A stretch of DNA of 5,514 nt from Cryomorphaceae bacterium (GTDB taxonomy: Bacteria; Bacteroidota; Bacteroidia; Flavobacteriales; Schleiferiaceae): positions 1-5,514 of the forward strand of contig JACESW010000092.1 of the NCBI GenBank assembly GCA_013911625.1, in the 5' to 3' direction. This document shows positions 5,093-5,514 of this stretch, in pieces (within the stretch, counting starts at the first letter, position 1; every line of letters begins with the position of its first letter). The notes under the pieces were generated by a model, which saw nothing but the letters and a program-made list of their open reading frames with translations, did not search any database and was not told the origin of the DNA. The translations under genes and the position numbers were made by a program.

Positions 5093-5514
5093 ATGGCTGG
5101 TACATTGAACAAAGTAATGCTGATCGGAAACTTGGGTAAAGACCCAGAGATCATGCATTTTGACAACGGGGGTTCTTTGGTAAAATTTCCTATTGCAACT
5201 TCTGAAACCTACACCAATCGTGAGGGACAGAGAGTGACAAACACTGAATGGCACAACGTAGTAATCAACGCCAAAGGTTTGGTTGACGTCGCGCACAAAT
5301 ACCTTAAAAAAGGACATAAGGTCTATCTAGAAGGACGCATCAAGACACGCAAATGGCAAGACCAGACGGGTGCTGACAGATACACAACAGAAATCCAAGC
5401 GAATCAAATGACCATGCTCACATCTCGTGCCGAGAGCGAGGGCATGTCTTCTGATCAAAGCGGTGGGTATTCGCAGCAACCTCAGGCAACTCCTGCTCCT
5501 GCTGCACCTATGCC
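5093..5514 (+). CDS. ssb: Single-stranded DNA-binding protein SSB, 5' part (3' end outside window)
   Basis: OB-fold protein that coats single-stranded DNA during replication, recombination and repair and recruits partner proteins through its C-terminal tip. From the ATG at 5093 the frame stays open to the window edge, giving 140 full codons. The OB fold covers about residues 1-110: it begins MAGTLNKVMLIGNLGKDPE and contains VKFPIATSE (30-38), the TEWHNVVINAKGL stretch (51-63) with its conserved Trp, and YLKKGHKVYLEGRIKTRKW (70-88). From about residue 113 the sequence turns into a Gly/Gln/Pro/Ala-rich linker (SGGYSQQPQATPAPAAP), the normal disordered tail; the acidic tip ending in Pro-Phe expected of SSB lies beyond the edge. 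The start is firm because it gives the standard SSB N-terminus. It has a promoter of its own in the 54-base mutY-ssb gap, and readthrough from mutY is also possible. Confidence 0.96.
   Translation, partial: MAGTLNKVMLIGNLGKDPEIMHFDNGGSLVKFPIATSETYTNREGQRVTNTEWHNVVINAKGLVDVAHKYLKKGHKVYLEGRIKTRKWQDQTGADRYTTEIQANQMTMLTSRAESEGMSSDQSGGYSQQPQATPAPAAPM

Noticed and set aside
1..5514. A new defence, mobile or biosynthetic system
   Set aside because: All genes except two or three small ones belong to well-known housekeeping families in a typical Bacteroidota arrangement; no transposase, integrase, repeats array or toxin-antitoxin pair is visible.

Overview
The window looks like ordinary chromosomal DNA from a member of Bacteroidota, probably Flavobacteriia or a close relative. 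Three things support this: the protein variants (HU with RNI in place of RNP, an RNase G without a Zn-link, and a Lys/Arg-rich 29-residue mini-protein); promoter elements of the Bacteroidota type TAnnTTTG in front of HU and ssb; and start codons with A-rich leaders rather than strong Shine-Dalgarno sites. The mutY-ssb order divergent from an HU gene is, from memory, common in this phylum. I see no insertion sequence, phage gene, CRISPR array, tRNA or rRNA.

Layout. (1) Positions 1-999, + strand: the 3' part of a low-specificity L-threonine aldolase gene (5' end outside the window), overlapped at its stop codon by a 54-residue CxxC/CxxC protein that is easily missed. (2) Positions 996-1448, - strand: recX, convergent with the small gene and sharing a TTAA stop-codon palindrome with it. 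(3) Positions 1464-1505: a strong hairpin terminator, usable in both directions, between recX and rng. (4) Positions 1521-3928, - strand: a compact run transcribed as HU, a membrane-anchored TPR protein (TTG start), a 29-residue mS38/bS22-like basic protein, and RNase G. (5) Positions 3929-4036: a divergent promoter region. (6) Positions 4037-5514, + strand: mutY, then ssb with its own promoter; ssb runs off the right edge.

Functionally the window is mostly nucleic-acid housekeeping: DNA architecture (HU), DNA repair and recombination (MutY, RecX, SSB), RNA processing (RNase G) and a probable ribosomal mini-protein, next to one amino-acid enzyme. I found no convincing new multi-gene system. 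The points most worth a second look are the two very short genes, the convergent stop-codon overlap, the position of the terminator directly in front of recX, the TTG-coupled TPR gene, and a palindrome at the predicted ssb transcription start.
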